Origin: Rhodobacterales bacterium
GTDB lineage: Bacteria > Pseudomonadota > Alphaproteobacteria > Rhodobacterales > Rhodobacteraceae
Direction: 5' to 3'
Assembly (NCBI GenBank): GCA_013298675.1
Contig: JAAFIJ010000122.1
Location: 1 to 6,425, forward strand
Length of the DNA stretch: 6,425 nt
The position numbers and the translations under genes were made by a program. Every line of letters begins with the position of its first letter. The first letter of the stretch is position 1. The notes below the pieces were generated by a model. That model saw only the letters and a list, made by a program, of their open reading frames with translations. It was not told where the DNA came from and ran no database searches. Shown one piece after another: positions 6,073-6,425 of the stretch.

Positions 6073-6425
6073 ATGCGTCATTCTGCTTTTACTGCCACGG
6101 GCAAATTTTGGCGCGGCAATTTGCATACCCATTCCACCCGGTCTGACGGTGTCCTTTCCCCTGAAGAAGTTTGTCGTCGTTACCGTGCAGAAGGCTATGA
6201 TTTCATTGCGTTGACCGATCACTTTGTTGGCCTTTGGGGCTATCCGATTGTGGACACGACCCCGTTTCGTCATCCTGATTTCACCACCATTCTGGGGGCT
6301 GAACTGCATTCGGGTGCGATGGAAAATGGCGAGTTGTGGCACATTTTGGCTGTGGGTCTTCCGCCAGATTTTGCTCCTTCAAACAGTCCTGATTTCATCG
6401 CGCGGCCAGATCAGGAAAGCGCGCC
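6073..6425 (+). CDS. PHP-domain metal-dependent hydrolase, 3'-truncated by the window
   Basis: Only the first 117 codons are inside the window and the frame is still open at the end. The ATG at 6073 has GGAG (6062-6065) seven bases upstream. PHP-fold signatures are clear. His18-x-His20 lies in NLHTHSTRSDG with Asp25, LTDHF gives Asp49-His50, GAELH gives Glu77, and WHI gives His90. These are the residues that bind the two or three catalytic metals in PHP phosphoesterases and related hydrolases. With no DNA polymerase, HisK or PolX features visible, it is best described as a stand-alone PHP protein; CehA/McbA-type metallohydrolase is a possible label. There is no signal peptide, so it is probably cytosolic. 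It has its own candidate promoter and probably is not co-transcribed with the SDR 96 bases upstream. Confidence 0.88.
   Translation, partial: MRHSAFTATGKFWRGNLHTHSTRSDGVLSPEEVCRRYRAEGYDFIALTDHFVGLWGYPIVDTTPFRHPDFTTILGAELHSGAMENGELWHILAVGLPPDFAPSNSPDFIARPDQESA

Noticed and set aside
5998..6342. 114-residue minus-strand frame opposite the start of the PHP gene
   Set aside because: The plus strand carries intact metal-binding PHP motifs and a good ribosome-binding site. The minus frame shows no family features and crosses the SDR-PHP promoter region.
1..6425. A novel defence, mobile or biosynthetic gene cluster
   Set aside because: Strands alternate, the genes are housekeeping or single-gene units, and no nuclease, recombinase, reverse transcriptase, repeat array or assembly-line enzyme is present.

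Overview
This window looks like ordinary chromosomal sequence from an alphaproteobacterium, most likely a member of the Rhodobacterales (roseobacter group). A GapR/DUF2312 nucleoid protein is essentially an alphaproteobacterial marker. Codon use is moderately GC-rich and even across the window. The sulfotransferase-like protein and the SDR subfamily also have a Rhodobacteraceae look. I see no transposase, integrase, phage gene, CRISPR array or toxin-antitoxin pair. I did not find a new multi-gene system. The most unusual items are single proteins that keep a family's fold but appear to lack its catalytic residues.

Layout from left to right. Positions 1-1632 (+) hold the 3' part of a fused enoyl-CoA hydratase / 3-hydroxyacyl-CoA dehydrogenase (FadB/FadJ type) with degraded active sites in both halves. 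It converges with a 71-residue two-helix membrane protein (1669-1884, -). That gene is divergent from gapR (2045-2299, +). gapR converges with a 290-residue protein of degenerate sulfotransferase-like appearance (2387-3259, -), and a strong inverted repeat lies between the two stop codons. That gene is in turn divergent from a two-domain iron(III)-type ABC permease (3374-5014, +), with overlapping -10 candidates in the short shared region.

A complete tRNA-Thr(UGU) with encoded CCA follows the permease at 5060-5135. Next comes a GTG-started short-chain dehydrogenase/reductase (5233-5976, +). The window ends inside a PHP-domain metallohydrolase (from 6073, +), which has a good -10 box and two direct repeats in its promoter region.

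The genes mostly look like independent transcription units and not one pathway: strands alternate and each plus-strand gene has its own upstream gap. The permease has no periplasmic binding protein or ATPase gene beside it, so its partners must be encoded elsewhere. The acyl-CoA protein would belong to fatty-acid-type beta-oxidation if it is active, but its sequence argues against normal catalysis. Functional calls rest on motif recognition by eye, without database searches.
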